A DNA stretch of 64,000 nucleotides from Saccharothrix violaceirubra (GCF_014203755.1 NZ_JACHJS010000001.1:7290387-7354386); one strand, 5' to 3'. Positions 19,079-27,613 are shown, counted from the stretch's first letter. The notes: generated by a model not told the origin, from the sequence alone. Program-made: numbers and translations.

Positions 19079-20326
19079 ATGGGTTATCGGGAGATCGGGG
19101 ACCACCGCTTCGAGGGGTACGACAACCATGCCCTCGCGGGACTGGTCGAGAAGTTCAAGTCCGGTGACGCGGCCCAGCGGTTCTCCGAGGCCTCGCACGC
19201 CCTGCGTGAACTCGCCGCCGGTCTTGCCGAGACCGACGAGGTGTTGCGGCGCGAGTTGGGCAAGCTCGGCATCGAGTGGCAGGGTGCGGCCGGCGACAAG
19301 GCCGGTGGCACGATCACCGCCCAGGCCGACTACGCGGGCAACGCCGACGAGACCGCCCAGCGCACCTCCAAGGCCACGGCCGAGCAGAGTGCGACCTTCA
19401 GCCAGACCCGGCACGTGCTGCCCGAGTCGACGTCCCTGCTCGGCGCCACCCAGCAGTCGACGTGGGACAAGGTCGCCGGGTTCGCCGGCTACGAGACCGA
19501 CCACGCCGAAGAGGTCAAGCAGACCCAGGCGGCACGCGAGCAGGCCATCCGCGGCCTCGACCAGTACACCGAGGCGTCCCGTTCGACGCTCGACTCCTAC
19601 CAGGGCCTGAACAAGCCGCCGAACTTCGACGTCACCGTGGCCTCCAGCGCGACCGCGACGGTCGCCCACGTCGCCACGCCCGCGGGTCACATCGGCGGCG
19701 TGCCGACCGGGCTGCCCGCGTCGGCGGGTCTGCCCGGCGGGTCCGTCGGCCTGCCCGGCGGCGCCACCGCCGGTATCCCGCCGCAGCTGCCCGCCGGCGG
19801 TCTCAGCGGCCAGTTGCCGGGCACGCCGGTCGGTCCTTCCGTGCCGATCCAGGCCAATCCGCTGCTGGGCCGCGTGCCGACCTCCAACATCGGGCTCGGG
19901 ATCGGGCTGGGGTTGTCCACGCTCACCGGGCTCGGGATCGCCGGGTCGGTGCGGCCCGACCGCCTCGTGCGGGGCGGTGGGAAGGGCGGCACGGCGACGG
20001 GCAAGGCCCCGGAAGGCGGCGCCAAGGCCGTCGGCAAGGCGGGTGTCGCGGCCGGCAAGTCCGGGATCTCGGCCACGCTGGGTGCGATCGACCCCGACGA
20101 ACGGCCGGTCGGCCGGGCGCCGGGTGCCGCGTCCGCCGCCACGGCGGCCGGCAACACGCGTACCGGCAAGGTCGGCACCGGCACGATGCTCCAGCCCGCC
20201 GCCTCGGCCAAGGACGAGGAGGACGCCGAGCACGTGCGCAAGTACGGCGTCGACTCCGACGACGTGTTCGGCGACGAGCGGATGGTCGTCCAGTCGGTCC
20301 TCGGCGACGACTCCGAGCGGAAGTAG
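19079..20326 (+). CDS. PPE-like type VII secretion protein, island 1
   Basis: A 415-residue protein with a helical N-terminal domain of about 190 residues containing a WXG motif (LGIEWQGAAGD), then a long Gly/Pro/Ala-rich low-complexity region. It ends in the acidic motif DSDDVFGDERMVVQSVLG. The C-terminal motif is shared with the PPE-like protein of island 2 (TTDVFGDDRLVAPPVIG). GAGGGG precedes the ATG. EspG-like genes follow, and EspG is the known cytosolic chaperone of PPE proteins. Export by an ESX system encoded elsewhere is inferred. Confidence 0.8.
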   Translation: MGYREIGDHRFEGYDNHALAGLVEKFKSGDAAQRFSEASHALRELAAGLAETDEVLRRELGKLGIEWQGAAGDKAGGTITAQADYAGNADETAQRTSKATAEQSATFSQTRHVLPESTSLLGATQQSTWDKVAGFAGYETDHAEEVKQTQAAREQAIRGLDQYTEASRSTLDSYQGLNKPPNFDVTVASSATATVAHVATPAGHIGGVPTGLPASAGLPGGSVGLPGGATAGIPPQLPAGGLSGQLPGTPVGPSVPIQANPLLGRVPTSNIGLGIGLGLSTLTGLGIAGSVRPDRLVRGGGKGGTATGKAPEGGAKAVGKAGVAAGKSGISATLGAIDPDERPVGRAPGAASAATAAGNTRTGKVGTGTMLQPAASAKDEEDAEHVRKYGVDSDDVFGDERMVVQSVLGDDSERK

Positions 20327-20332
20327 CCCGCG

Positions 20333-21094
20333 GTGACCGTGGTACTGAGCACGCTGGAGTTCGACGTGGCGTGGGAGGCCGAGCGCCACCCCCGCCGCAA
20401 CGTCGCGCTCGACGTGCCCAGCCCCGGCATCACGCACACCGAACGCGCGGCGTTCGTCGAGAACGCCTGGCACTCCCTGGAGGAGCGGGGTCTGGCGCAC
20501 AACCGCCGGGTCACGCCCGAGATCGCCGACGCGTTCGCGTTGCTGGCCAACCCCAAGGTGTCCGTCGACCTGTGGATCTGGGTCGACGGCCGCAAGATCA
20601 GGGGCCTGGCGGCGGCCGGGTCGGACGAGGCCGTGCTCGGTGTCGTCGACGGCGACGAGGTGTGGCTGATCGAGTCGCGGGCCACCGCGCTGGCCGACGA
20701 CGCGGTGTCGGTCACCGGTGAACGCCCGGCCGGTCGCGGCCGGTCCGTGAGCCTGCCCAACGACGTGTTCCGCGCCGCCGCCGACGAGGCCGGCCGGGAC
20801 GCGGACAAGCTCGTCCTCTCGTTGGAGTACCACGGGATTCCACTGCACGAGGCCCAGGAACTCGCGGGCATGGTGGACGGCATGGGCACGCGGGGCCAGT
20901 TCGGCGTGGAACGCGCCCGGCCGGGCGGTCCGCCCGTGCGCGCGAACCGGGTCGTGGCGTGGCACGACACCCCGTCCGGCCGGTACCTGCACCTGGTGCG
21001 GCCGAGTTCGGACGGCCGTGACTGGAGCACGATCACGCCGATCGACAACCACCGGCTCGCGGTGTGCGTCCGGGAGCTGATGCAGGAGGTCTGA
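20333..21094 (+). CDS. EspG family ESX secretion-associated chaperone
   Basis: 253 residues. It matches the EspG layout: N-terminal LSTLEFDVAWE, VPSPGITHTERAAFVENAW, VDLWIWVDGRKIRGLAA, and near the end VRANRVVAWHDTPSGRYLHLVR with a final helix. EspG proteins hold PPE substrates in the cytosol before export. The GTG lies 6 nt after the PPE-like gene stop, which strongly suggests that PPE-like protein is its client. Confidence 0.85.
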   Translation: MTVVLSTLEFDVAWEAERHPRRNVALDVPSPGITHTERAAFVENAWHSLEERGLAHNRRVTPEIADAFALLANPKVSVDLWIWVDGRKIRGLAAAGSDEAVLGVVDGDEVWLIESRATALADDAVSVTGERPAGRGRSVSLPNDVFRAAADEAGRDADKLVLSLEYHGIPLHEAQELAGMVDGMGTRGQFGVERARPGGPPVRANRVVAWHDTPSGRYLHLVRPSSDGRDWSTITPIDNHRLAVCVRELMQEV

Positions 21095-21165
21095 GGGGAA
21101 CCGGCCCCGCGGGCGCGGCGTCCAACACCCACGCCTGCCCGCCGTCCTTCGGGAGTGACGTTCCG

Positions 21166-21693
21166 GTGACCAACGCGACGCTGAGCGCTGCCCAGTTCCG
21201 CACGGCGTGGGAGCACCTCGACCTAGGTGCCCTGCCGATCGTCTTACACGTCCCCGACGACCCGGCCCCGTGGTCGGAGCTGGTCGAGAACGACCTGGTC
21301 CGGGACGGTGACCTCGACCCGTGGCTCGGTTCCGCCCTGGAACTGGTCGCCCGTCCGCCGCGTGCCGTCGACCTGCGCCTGGGCATCGGCAGCGTGGCCG
21401 TGCGCGCGTTGGCCGTGTCCGGCGAGCGCGGTGCGGTGCTCGCGGTGCTGTCCGGCGGCCGATTGTCCGTGCGCGACCCCGACGCGGACCTCCCCGCCGC
21501 CGTCGTGTCGGTGTTGCCCGCCGATGGCGACCTGGTCGGCGCACAGGACCTGCACGGGCGGATCGGTGCGGCGGTGCTCGACGCGACCGGGCGGCGGTGC
21601 CGGTCCCGCGACGTGGTCGACTTCCACGGTCCGGTGCCCGCCGACGGTCTGCGTGAGCGGGTCGCGTCACTTCTCGCCCGGTTGTCCGGATAA
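21166..21693 (+). CDS. short EspG-like protein
   Basis: 175 residues. It begins like an EspG protein (LSAAQFRTAWEHLDLGALPIVLHVP) and keeps the VDLRLGIGSVAVRALAVSG strand segment, but lacks about 75 residues compared with its neighbour at 20333, mainly the central helices. GGGAG lies 10 nt before the GTG. It is 71 nt downstream of the full-length EspG gene and is probably a duplicate with a changed or reduced role. It could instead be decaying. Confidence 0.65.
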   Translation: MTNATLSAAQFRTAWEHLDLGALPIVLHVPDDPAPWSELVENDLVRDGDLDPWLGSALELVARPPRAVDLRLGIGSVAVRALAVSGERGAVLAVLSGGRLSVRDPDADLPAAVVSVLPADGDLVGAQDLHGRIGAAVLDATGRRCRSRDVVDFHGPVPADGLRERVASLLARLSG

Positions 21694-21744
21694 GTCGTGT
21701 CGAGTTCCCCTAAAGTCTGTGCGTACGCGTCAAGGGGGCGGTAA

Positions 21745-22050
21745 ATGCCAGTGGCCAAGTTCAACGCCGAGGCGTTGGAGCAATGTCGGAGCGCGGCTTC
21801 CGCGCAAGCCGGACAATTCGGGTCGGTGGGTGACGGCTTGTCCGGTGCCTACGTGGACGCGGGTGTTTTCGGAAAGCTCGGCACGTCGGGCGGACTCGCG
21901 TCGGCGGTGTCGGATTTCCAGTCGCGTGCGGGTGCCGAGTGCGCCGCCGCGGAGAAGCTGCTGGGCCAGGTGGAACGCGCGATCGACAAGGTCGAGAGCG
22001 CGGTCGACGACGTCGAGGCGGCCAACGCCGGCTCGTTCCGGGCGGTGTGA
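21745..22050 (+). CDS. small ESX-like helical partner protein
   Basis: A 101-residue, mostly helical protein of WXG100 size (MPVAKFNAEALEQCRSAASA...). It has no clear WXG; the turn region reads YVDAGVFGKLG. Two Cys residues are present. GGGGCGG precedes the ATG. It ends one base before the next start, so the pair is co-translated: a small helical protein next to a WXG-domain enzyme, as in other type VII effector operons. Partner role is inferred. Confidence 0.7.
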   Translation: MPVAKFNAEALEQCRSAASAQAGQFGSVGDGLSGAYVDAGVFGKLGTSGGLASAVSDFQSRAGAECAAAEKLLGQVERAIDKVESAVDDVEAANAGSFRAV

Positions 22051-22051
22051 G

Positions 22052-23200
22052 ATGAGCGCGAAAGACGAGGTCGCGGGCCTGCCGGGTGGTGCCGCGGTGG
22101 CCGCTTGGGCGGACAAGGTCGACTCGGCGCAGCCGCAGGCCGTGCGTGACGTGGCGACGCGGTGGCGTGAGGCCGCGACCAAGGCGGGCGAAGCCGGGAA
22201 CGTGGTCCAGCGGACCGTCTCCGCGCTCGACGGCGCGTGGGAGGGCGGTTCCGCCGACGGATTCGTGACCTACATGTCCGGATTCACGAAAAGCGGTACC
22301 GCGTTGGCCGAGGCGTTGACGGCGGCGGCCGGTGATCTCGATTCCGCCGCGAACGCGCTCGAAGCCGCGAAAACGACGATGACACGTATCTGCGAGAACC
22401 TGCTCTCGCGCGCTCGACAGGTGCGCGAGCAGAACCGGCACATGCCGCAGGCCGATGTGGACGCCGCGATCTCCGGTTTGTGCGCGGAGGCCGCCGGCGA
22501 CGCGGGTCCGGTGATCGAGCAGGCCGAGACCGCGGTGAACTCGGCGTTGTCCGCGCTGAAGGGCCGCGTCTTCACGCCCGCGTTCTCGAGCCTGCCCGAC
22601 CCCGGCACGCAGTCGTTCGTGCCCGCGCCCGGCAACCCGATCGACTGGCAGCCCACGCCCGAGGCCGAGACCAAGCCGTCGTCCGCCACCGAGACCCCGC
22701 AGCACCAGCAGTCGCCGAGCCAGTCCACGGGCGGCTCCCACGGCGGCGGCGGCGGTGGAGGCGGCGGAGGAGGAAGCGCCGGCGGTGGCGGTTTCGGCGG
22801 TTTCGGCCCCAGCGGTCCGCCGCCCGCGAGCGGCCCGCCGCCCGGCAACGTCGAGCAGTGGATCCGCGAGGCGATCAAGATCCTCCAGGCCGCGGGCATC
22901 CCGGTCACCGAGGCGAACATCCAGCAGATCTGGACGATCATCGAGAAGGAGTCCGGCGGCAACCCGCACGCCATCAACGACTGGGACTCGAACGCGGCCA
23001 AGGGCACCCCGTCCAAGGGCCTCATGCAGTGCATCGACCCCACGTTCCAGTCCTACAAGCTGCCCGGCCACGACGACATCTGGAACCCGGTCGACAACAT
23101 CATCGCCGGCGTCCGGTACACGTTCGAGCGCTACGGCGGCTTCGAGGGCCACCCGGGTCTGAAGTCGATGGCCCAGGGCGGCGGTTACCAGGGCTACTAG
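22052..23200 (+). CDS. WXG-domain protein fused to a transglycosylase SLT domain
   Basis: 382 residues in three parts. Residues 1-175 form a helical WXG100-like domain (ALDGAWEGGSADGF). Residues 176-265 are a Pro/Gln/Gly linker with an 11-Gly run. Residues 268-382 are a lytic transglycosylase SLT domain with catalytic-type Glu300 in EKESGGNP, then SKGLMQCIDPTFQSYK and NIIAGVRYTFERYGG. There is no Sec signal. It probably leaves by an ESX system and cuts peptidoglycan, either for wall remodelling or against rivals. No obvious immunity gene follows. Confidence 0.85.
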   Translation: MSAKDEVAGLPGGAAVAAWADKVDSAQPQAVRDVATRWREAATKAGEAGNVVQRTVSALDGAWEGGSADGFVTYMSGFTKSGTALAEALTAAAGDLDSAANALEAAKTTMTRICENLLSRARQVREQNRHMPQADVDAAISGLCAEAAGDAGPVIEQAETAVNSALSALKGRVFTPAFSSLPDPGTQSFVPAPGNPIDWQPTPEAETKPSSATETPQHQQSPSQSTGGSHGGGGGGGGGGGSAGGGGFGGFGPSGPPPASGPPPGNVEQWIREAIKILQAAGIPVTEANIQQIWTIIEKESGGNPHAINDWDSNAAKGTPSKGLMQCIDPTFQSYKLPGHDDIWNPVDNIIAGVRYTFERYGGFEGHPGLKSMAQGGGYQGY

Positions 23201-23203
23201 CCT
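23198..23203 (+). promoter_or_regulatory. -10 box for a leaderless aminotransferase transcript
   Basis: TAGCCT ends 7 nt before the ATG at 23211 and includes the TAG stop codon of the upstream gene. Confidence 0.5.
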
Positions 23204-23210
23204 GACGCCC

Positions 23211-24398
23211 ATGTCCGGTGTCGCCGCACGCTCCGACGTGCCCCCGTTCCACGTGATGGACGTGCTCTCCGCCGCAGCCCACCGTCAGCGCACCCACGGC
23301 GACGTGGTGTCGCTGGCGGCCGGGCAGCCGTCGAGCCCGGCGCCGACACCGGTCCTGGCCGCCGCGGAACGGGCGTTGCGCACGCAGACCCTGGGCTACA
23401 CCGAACAACTCGGCATCCTGCCGCTGCGCACGGCCCTCGCCGGCCACTACGCGCGGCAGTACCGGCTGGAGATCACGCCGGACGACGTGGTGGTCACCAC
23501 CGGGTCGTCCGGCGCGTTCCTGCTGGCCTTCCTGTCCGCGTTCGACGCCGGCGACCGGGTCGCGCTGGCCCGGCCCGGCTACCCGGCGTACCGCAACATC
23601 CTGCGGGCGCTGGGCTGCGAGGTCGTCGAGCTGCCGTGCGGCCCGGAAAACCGTTTCCAGCCGACCGTGGAGATGCTCGACGAGGTCGGCCCGCTGGCCG
23701 GTCTGGTCGTGGCGAGCCCGGCCAACCCGACCGGGACCGTGCTCGCGCCGCACGAGCTGGCCGCGCTGGCGGACTGGTGCACCGCACGCGGAACGCGCCT
23801 GGTCAGCGACGAGATCTACCACGGCATCGCCTACGCCGTGCCGCTCACGAGCGCGTGGGAGACCTCGCGGGACGCGATCGTGGTGAACTCGTTCTCGAAG
23901 GCGTTCGCGATGACCGGCTGGCGGCTGGGCTGGATGCTGCTGCCGCCGGATCTGCGCGACGCGGCGGACCGGCTCACCGGCAACTTCACGCTCTGCCCGC
24001 CCGCGCTCGCCCAGCACGCCGCCGTGGCCGCGTTCGAACCCGAGTCGTACGCGGAGACGGCCGCGCTGGTCGACGGCTACCGGCGCAACCGGGACGTGTT
24101 GCTCAGCGGGCTCGCCGACCTGGGGATCACCAGGATCGCGCCTGCCGACGGCGCTTTCTACGCGTACGCGGACGTCTCGCACCTGACGTCGGACTCGATG
24201 GCGTTCTGCCGCCGGCTGCTCGACGAGACCGGCGTGGCGATCGTGCCGGGCATCGACTTCGACCCGGAACGCGGCCACGACTTCGTGCGGTTCTCGTTCG
24301 CCTCGTCGGCACAGGACATCGACGAGGCGTTGCGTCGCCTGAAAATGTGGCTGCCCACCCTCGGCGAACGGGAACCCGCAGGTCACGCCGCTCGTTGA
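23211..24398 (+). CDS. PLP-dependent class I aminotransferase
   Basis: A 395-residue fold-type I aminotransferase. Motifs are TTGSSGAFLLAF, the Asn/Pro loop ASPANPTGTVL, VSDEIYHGI and the PLP-Lys region NSFSKAFAMTGWRLGWML. The C-terminal FDPERGHDFVRFSF holds the substrate-carboxylate Arg. It is closest in feel to the aspartate/alanine-type group; the exact amino donor is not readable. The start is leaderless by position of the -10 box. Confidence 0.93.
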   Translation: MSGVAARSDVPPFHVMDVLSAAAHRQRTHGDVVSLAAGQPSSPAPTPVLAAAERALRTQTLGYTEQLGILPLRTALAGHYARQYRLEITPDDVVVTTGSSGAFLLAFLSAFDAGDRVALARPGYPAYRNILRALGCEVVELPCGPENRFQPTVEMLDEVGPLAGLVVASPANPTGTVLAPHELAALADWCTARGTRLVSDEIYHGIAYAVPLTSAWETSRDAIVVNSFSKAFAMTGWRLGWMLLPPDLRDAADRLTGNFTLCPPALAQHAAVAAFEPESYAETAALVDGYRRNRDVLLSGLADLGITRIAPADGAFYAYADVSHLTSDSMAFCRRLLDETGVAIVPGIDFDPERGHDFVRFSFASSAQDIDEALRRLKMWLPTLGEREPAGHAAR

Positions 24399-24404
24399 CC
24401 GGGC

Positions 24405-24569
24405 ATGGTGCGCATCATCGTGTGGTTGCTCGCGGCGTGGGTCGTGATCTCCGTGCTGGGCGCGGTGGTCAAGGGCCTGTTCTGGCTCGCGGTCGTCGGC
24501 GTCGTGCTGTTCGTGGGCACGGCCGCGTACGGCGCGATCAAGTCCAAGGGGCGCAAGGAGATCAGGTAG
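24405..24569 (+). CDS. small membrane protein (54 residues)
   Basis: MVRIIVWLLAAWVVISVLGAVVKG, then a second hydrophobic helix (LFWLAVVGVVLFVGTAAYGAI) and a basic tail KSKGRKEIR. A two-helix hairpin with a cytoplasmic positive end. Similar tiny hydrophobic proteins are common in actinobacteria; function unknown. It starts 6 nt after the aminotransferase stop. No strong Shine-Dalgarno is seen. Confidence 0.65.
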   Translation: MVRIIVWLLAAWVVISVLGAVVKGLFWLAVVGVVLFVGTAAYGAIKSKGRKEIR

Positions 24570-24592
24570 CCGGACGGCGCACGCCGCCCGGC
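24569..24592. terminator. hairpin between convergent genes
   Basis: GCCGGACGGC (24569-24578) pairs with GCCGCCCGGC (24583-24592), with one mismatch, around a 4-nt loop. A second palindrome, CCGTGATCACGG, follows at 24594-24605. Confidence 0.45.
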
Positions 24593-24599
24593 ACCGTGA

Positions 24600-25193
24600 T
24601 CACGGCAGGGACAGCCCGGCCAGGGCGGTGCGTGCCGTCAGCGTGCCCTGCCACAGCAGGCCGGTGAGTCCCGCGCGCAGCGCGCCGTCGACGTTCTCGA
24701 CGCGGTCGTCGAAGAACACGCAGTCCCGAGGCCGGGCGCCGATCCGGTCGGCCAGCGCCGTCCAGATCTCCGGGTCGGGCTTGGCCGTGCCCAGGTCGGC
24801 CGAGAACATCAGGTGGCGGAAGTGCCTGGTCCAGGGCTGTTTCTCGGCCGCACGCCCGAACGTGTGCGACGCGTTGGACAGCAGCGCCAGCGGCACGCCC
24901 GCCGCGTCCAGCTCGGCGATCAACGCCACCGCGTCCGGGTCCGGGTGCAGCCACCCGGCCGTGTCCTGGTCCGCCAGCCGCCGCGCGAACTCCTCGGACA
25001 CGTCCACGCCGACCCCGCCGCCGACCGCGCGCCAGTAGACCAGGTCCGAATCGCCCCGGTCGTAGGCGTCGCGGTGGGCCCAGTAGGAGGCCAGGAAGTC
25101 CTCCAGCGGCACGCCCATCGCCGCCGCCAGCCCCGGCAGGTCCACGTGCGGACGGCTCACGACCTGCCCGTAGTCGAACACCACCCAGCGCAT
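24600..25193 (-). CDS. HAD family hydrolase
   Basis: A 197-residue haloacid dehalogenase-type phosphatase. Motif I is VFDYGQVV, where the usual second Asp of DxD is replaced by Gly as in some epoxide-hydrolase-like HADs. Motif II is LLSNAS, motif III the Lys in TAKPDPEIW and motif IV FFDDRVENV. The ATG overlaps the threonine aldolase stop by one base (TGATG), so the two are coupled. The substrate is unknown. Confidence 0.88.
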   Translation of the reverse strand: MRWVVFDYGQVVSRPHVDLPGLAAAMGVPLEDFLASYWAHRDAYDRGDSDLVYWRAVGGGVGVDVSEEFARRLADQDTAGWLHPDPDAVALIAELDAAGVPLALLSNASHTFGRAAEKQPWTRHFRHLMFSADLGTAKPDPEIWTALADRIGARPRDCVFFDDRVENVDGALRAGLTGLLWQGTLTARTALAGLSLP

Positions 25194-26209
25194 CAGCTCA
25201 CCGACCCGATCCGGTGCAACGCCTCGGCCACGTCGTCCGCGTCCACGTCCCGGTGCGTCACGAACCGCACCCGACCCGCCATCGGACCGGCCAGCACGCC
25301 CAGGTGCCGCAACGCCGTCAACGTCACCTCCAGGTCCGGCACGGCCGCCAGCACGACGTTGGTCTGCGGCTCGGCCACGACCCAGCCCAGGTCGGCCAGG
25401 CCCTTGGCGAACGCCCGCGCGTTGGCGTGGTCGGCCGCGAGGTCGTCGATCCGGTCCAGGCCGACCAGCCCCGCCGCCGCCAGCACGCCGCCCTGCCGCA
25501 CGCCGCCGCCCAGCATCTTGCGCAGCCGCCGGGCCTCCTCGACGAACGTGGTCGTGCCGCCGACCAGCGACCCGACCGGCGCGCCGAGCCCCTTGCTCAG
25601 GCACACCTGCACGGTGTCCACGCCCACGGTCAGCGCGGCCGGCGGCACGCCCAGCGCGACGGCCGCGTTCCACAGCCGGGCGCCGTCCAGGTGCACGCGC
25701 AGCCCGGAGTCCTTGGCCGCGGCCACGAGCAGGGCGTGCTCGTCGGGCGGCGTGACGGTCCCGCCCGCCGAGTTGTGGGTGTTCTCCAGGCACAACAGTG
25801 TGGTGCGCAGCGTGTAGTACGGGCCGTCGGCACCGGCTTCGGCACGGACGTCGTCCGGGTCCGGCCGGCCGGGACCGGCCCAGTCCAGTGCGTGCGGCAG
25901 ACCGCCCGCGAGCCACGCGGCCGTGCCCAGTTCGTGGTCGAGCACGTGCGCGGACCGCGGTGCCAGGAACCGGTCGCCCCGGCGCAGGTGCGCGGTCAGG
26001 GCGATCAGGTTCCCCATCGAGCCCGACGGCACCCAGAGCGTGGCGTCGACGCCGAGCAGGTCGGCGGCGCGCTCCTCCAGCAGTCGCATCGTGGGATCTC
26101 GGTCGATCACGTCGTCGGCGACCTCGGCGGCGGACATCGCCAGCCGCATCGCCTCGTCCGGTTGGGTGACTGTGTCCGAGCGGAAGTCGATCGGTGCGTG
26201 CAGGGTCAC
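25193..26209 (-). CDS. low-specificity L-threonine aldolase
   Basis: A 338-residue PLP enzyme of the GntG/threonine aldolase group, cleaving L-threonine or allo-threonine to glycine and acetaldehyde. The N-terminus IDFRSDTVTQPDEAMRLAM is diagnostic. LWVPSGSMGNLIAL, LENTHNSAGGTV, HLDGARLWNA and the PLP-Lys segment VCLSKGLGAPVGS follow in order. First gene of a two-gene unit with the HAD hydrolase; the glycine it yields could feed the purine pathway, though no link is shown. Confidence 0.93.
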   Translation of the reverse strand: MTLHAPIDFRSDTVTQPDEAMRLAMSAAEVADDVIDRDPTMRLLEERAADLLGVDATLWVPSGSMGNLIALTAHLRRGDRFLAPRSAHVLDHELGTAAWLAGGLPHALDWAGPGRPDPDDVRAEAGADGPYYTLRTTLLCLENTHNSAGGTVTPPDEHALLVAAAKDSGLRVHLDGARLWNAAVALGVPPAALTVGVDTVQVCLSKGLGAPVGSLVGGTTTFVEEARRLRKMLGGGVRQGGVLAAAGLVGLDRIDDLAADHANARAFAKGLADLGWVVAEPQTNVVLAAVPDLEVTLTALRHLGVLAGPMAGRVRFVTHRDVDADDVAEALHRIGSVS

Positions 26210-26354
26210 GAATGGATCACATCACATCCGGCAAGGGTCCACCGGGCAGGCGACGCGGTACCACGATGGCAACGAAACCCGCCGGGTCCGTGCAACCGCA
26301 CACGGCACCGGCACCGTCCAGCAGGTGCAAGCACGACGAGCGGAGAGAGTCCGC

Positions 26355-26873
26355 GTGGATCAGCGCGACGAGCAGGAGTTCGCGGAGTACTTCGTGGCTC
26401 GCCGGGAGGCCGTGCGCCGAACGGCGTTCCTGCTCTGCGGTGACTGGCACCGCGCGGACGACCTCGCGCAGACCGCGTTCGTCGCGTTGCACCGCAGGTG
26501 GCGCAAGGTCCGGGACAAGGGAGCCCTGGACGCCTACGTCCGCCGGACGCTGGTGCGCGCGGTGATCGACGAGTCCCGCCGGCCGTGGCGCCGGGAGCGG
26601 TTCGTGGACGAGGTCCCGGACGTCCCGGCCGACGACGGCGCGCTCGCCGACGCGGTCGTGACGCGCGAGGCGCTGGTCGCGGGCCTGCGGCGGGTGCCAC
26701 CCCGGCAACGGGCGGTGCTCGTGCTGAGGTTCCTGGAGGGCCTGGACGTCGCCGGCGTGGCGGTGGCGCTCAACTGCTCCGAGGGGACCGTGAAGAGCCA
26801 GACGTCACGGGGGTTGGCCGCGTTGCGCGAAGCACTGGGCGACTCGCTCGACGACCTGAAGTCGGCGTCCTGA
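26355..26873 (+). CDS. SigE-family ECF RNA polymerase sigma factor
   Basis: A 172-residue ECF sigma factor. Region 2 is AFLLCGDWHRADDLAQTAFVALHRRW, a signature of the actinobacterial SigE/SCO group. Region 4 is LRRVPPRQRAVLVLRFLEGLD with the helix-turn-helix around CSEGTVKSQTSRGLAALR. GTG at 26355 follows GGAGAG at 26341-26346. The next gene, 23 nt on, encodes a single-pass membrane protein, the usual place for a cognate anti-sigma factor. Confidence 0.92.
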   Translation: MDQRDEQEFAEYFVARREAVRRTAFLLCGDWHRADDLAQTAFVALHRRWRKVRDKGALDAYVRRTLVRAVIDESRRPWRRERFVDEVPDVPADDGALADAVVTREALVAGLRRVPPRQRAVLVLRFLEGLDVAGVAVALNCSEGTVKSQTSRGLAALREALGDSLDDLKSAS

Positions 26874-26896
26874 CCGGGGAAACGGGGGTGTGGTGA

Positions 26897-27604
26897 GTGG
26901 ACGAGCAGAAGCTCTCCGAGCTGTTCCGCGAGGCGGCGACCGACGTGCCGCCCGCGTCCTTCGACCTCGGCGGCGTCCGTTCGGCGTCCTACCGGGCCAC
27001 CGCACGGCGGCGGTCGGCGATCGCGGCGGGCACCAGCCTGGTGTTCGTTTTGCTCCTCGGTGGGGGATTCGTCCTGTCCGGCGGCGCCTCGCATACCAGC
27101 GGTACCGCTCGGCAGGACGCATCTCCTGGCGCGGCGGAGTCCACCGTTCCTATGATCGCGCAGGAACCAACGGTTCCGAACACGGGCGGCACGTCGCCCT
27201 ACAGCCTTCCCAGGGACTCGTCTACGCAGGGGGACGAGTTGCCGGGGAGCGCCGGCACAGCTGATGCCGGCAACGCCTCACGCGGGTGCGTCGAGGTGGA
27301 CCGGGAGCTCGCCGTCGCCCTCGCCGACGAGCTCCCGGTCGCGACGCCTCCCGCCGTGCCCGCCGTGGCCCAGTGCCCGGAGGGTGCGCGCGGCGCCTCC
27401 TACCCGGTCCGCGACGGCGCCGACCAGGGCACGGTGACGGTCGTGTTCGTGCCCGACGGCGTGGCCGTGCTGCCGACCGGCGCCTCGGCGCCCGCACGCG
27501 GCGGCACGGTGTACGTGTTCAGCACCCCCGCGGCCGGCACCGGCACGGGACCGTTCTCGTCCCGGCTGGCCGACATCGCGGTGGGAGTGGCCGGGCGGCT
27601 CTGA
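26897..27604 (+). CDS. single-pass membrane protein, candidate anti-sigma partner
   Basis: 235 residues. A cytoplasmic head of about 45 residues (SELFREAATDVPPASFDLGGV, then basic ATARRR), a transmembrane helix (GTSLVFVLLLGGGFVLSGG) and an extracytoplasmic Ser/Thr/Pro-rich part with three Cys. The layout fits an anti-sigma-like regulator for the sigma factor just upstream, but no zinc anti-sigma motif (HxxxCxxC) is present. Function is inferred from position. Confidence 0.65.
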   Translation: MDEQKLSELFREAATDVPPASFDLGGVRSASYRATARRRSAIAAGTSLVFVLLLGGGFVLSGGASHTSGTARQDASPGAAESTVPMIAQEPTVPNTGGTSPYSLPRDSSTQGDELPGSAGTADAGNASRGCVEVDRELAVALADELPVATPPAVPAVAQCPEGARGASYPVRDGADQGTVTVVFVPDGVAVLPTGASAPARGGTVYVFSTPAAGTGTGPFSSRLADIAVGVAGRL

Positions 27605-27613
27605 GTACCGGGG

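Noticed and set aside
18791-21670. A 959-codon open frame on the minus strand across the PPE/EspG region, and similar long ones such as 32383-35133
   Set aside because: Products are Arg/Pro/His-rich, no family fits, and real genes on the other strand explain the region. High-GC mirror frames.
22741-22800. GGC/GGT run as a possible phase-variation tract
   Set aside because: It encodes a Gly linker between two domains with mixed codons; not a simple homopolymer that would slip.
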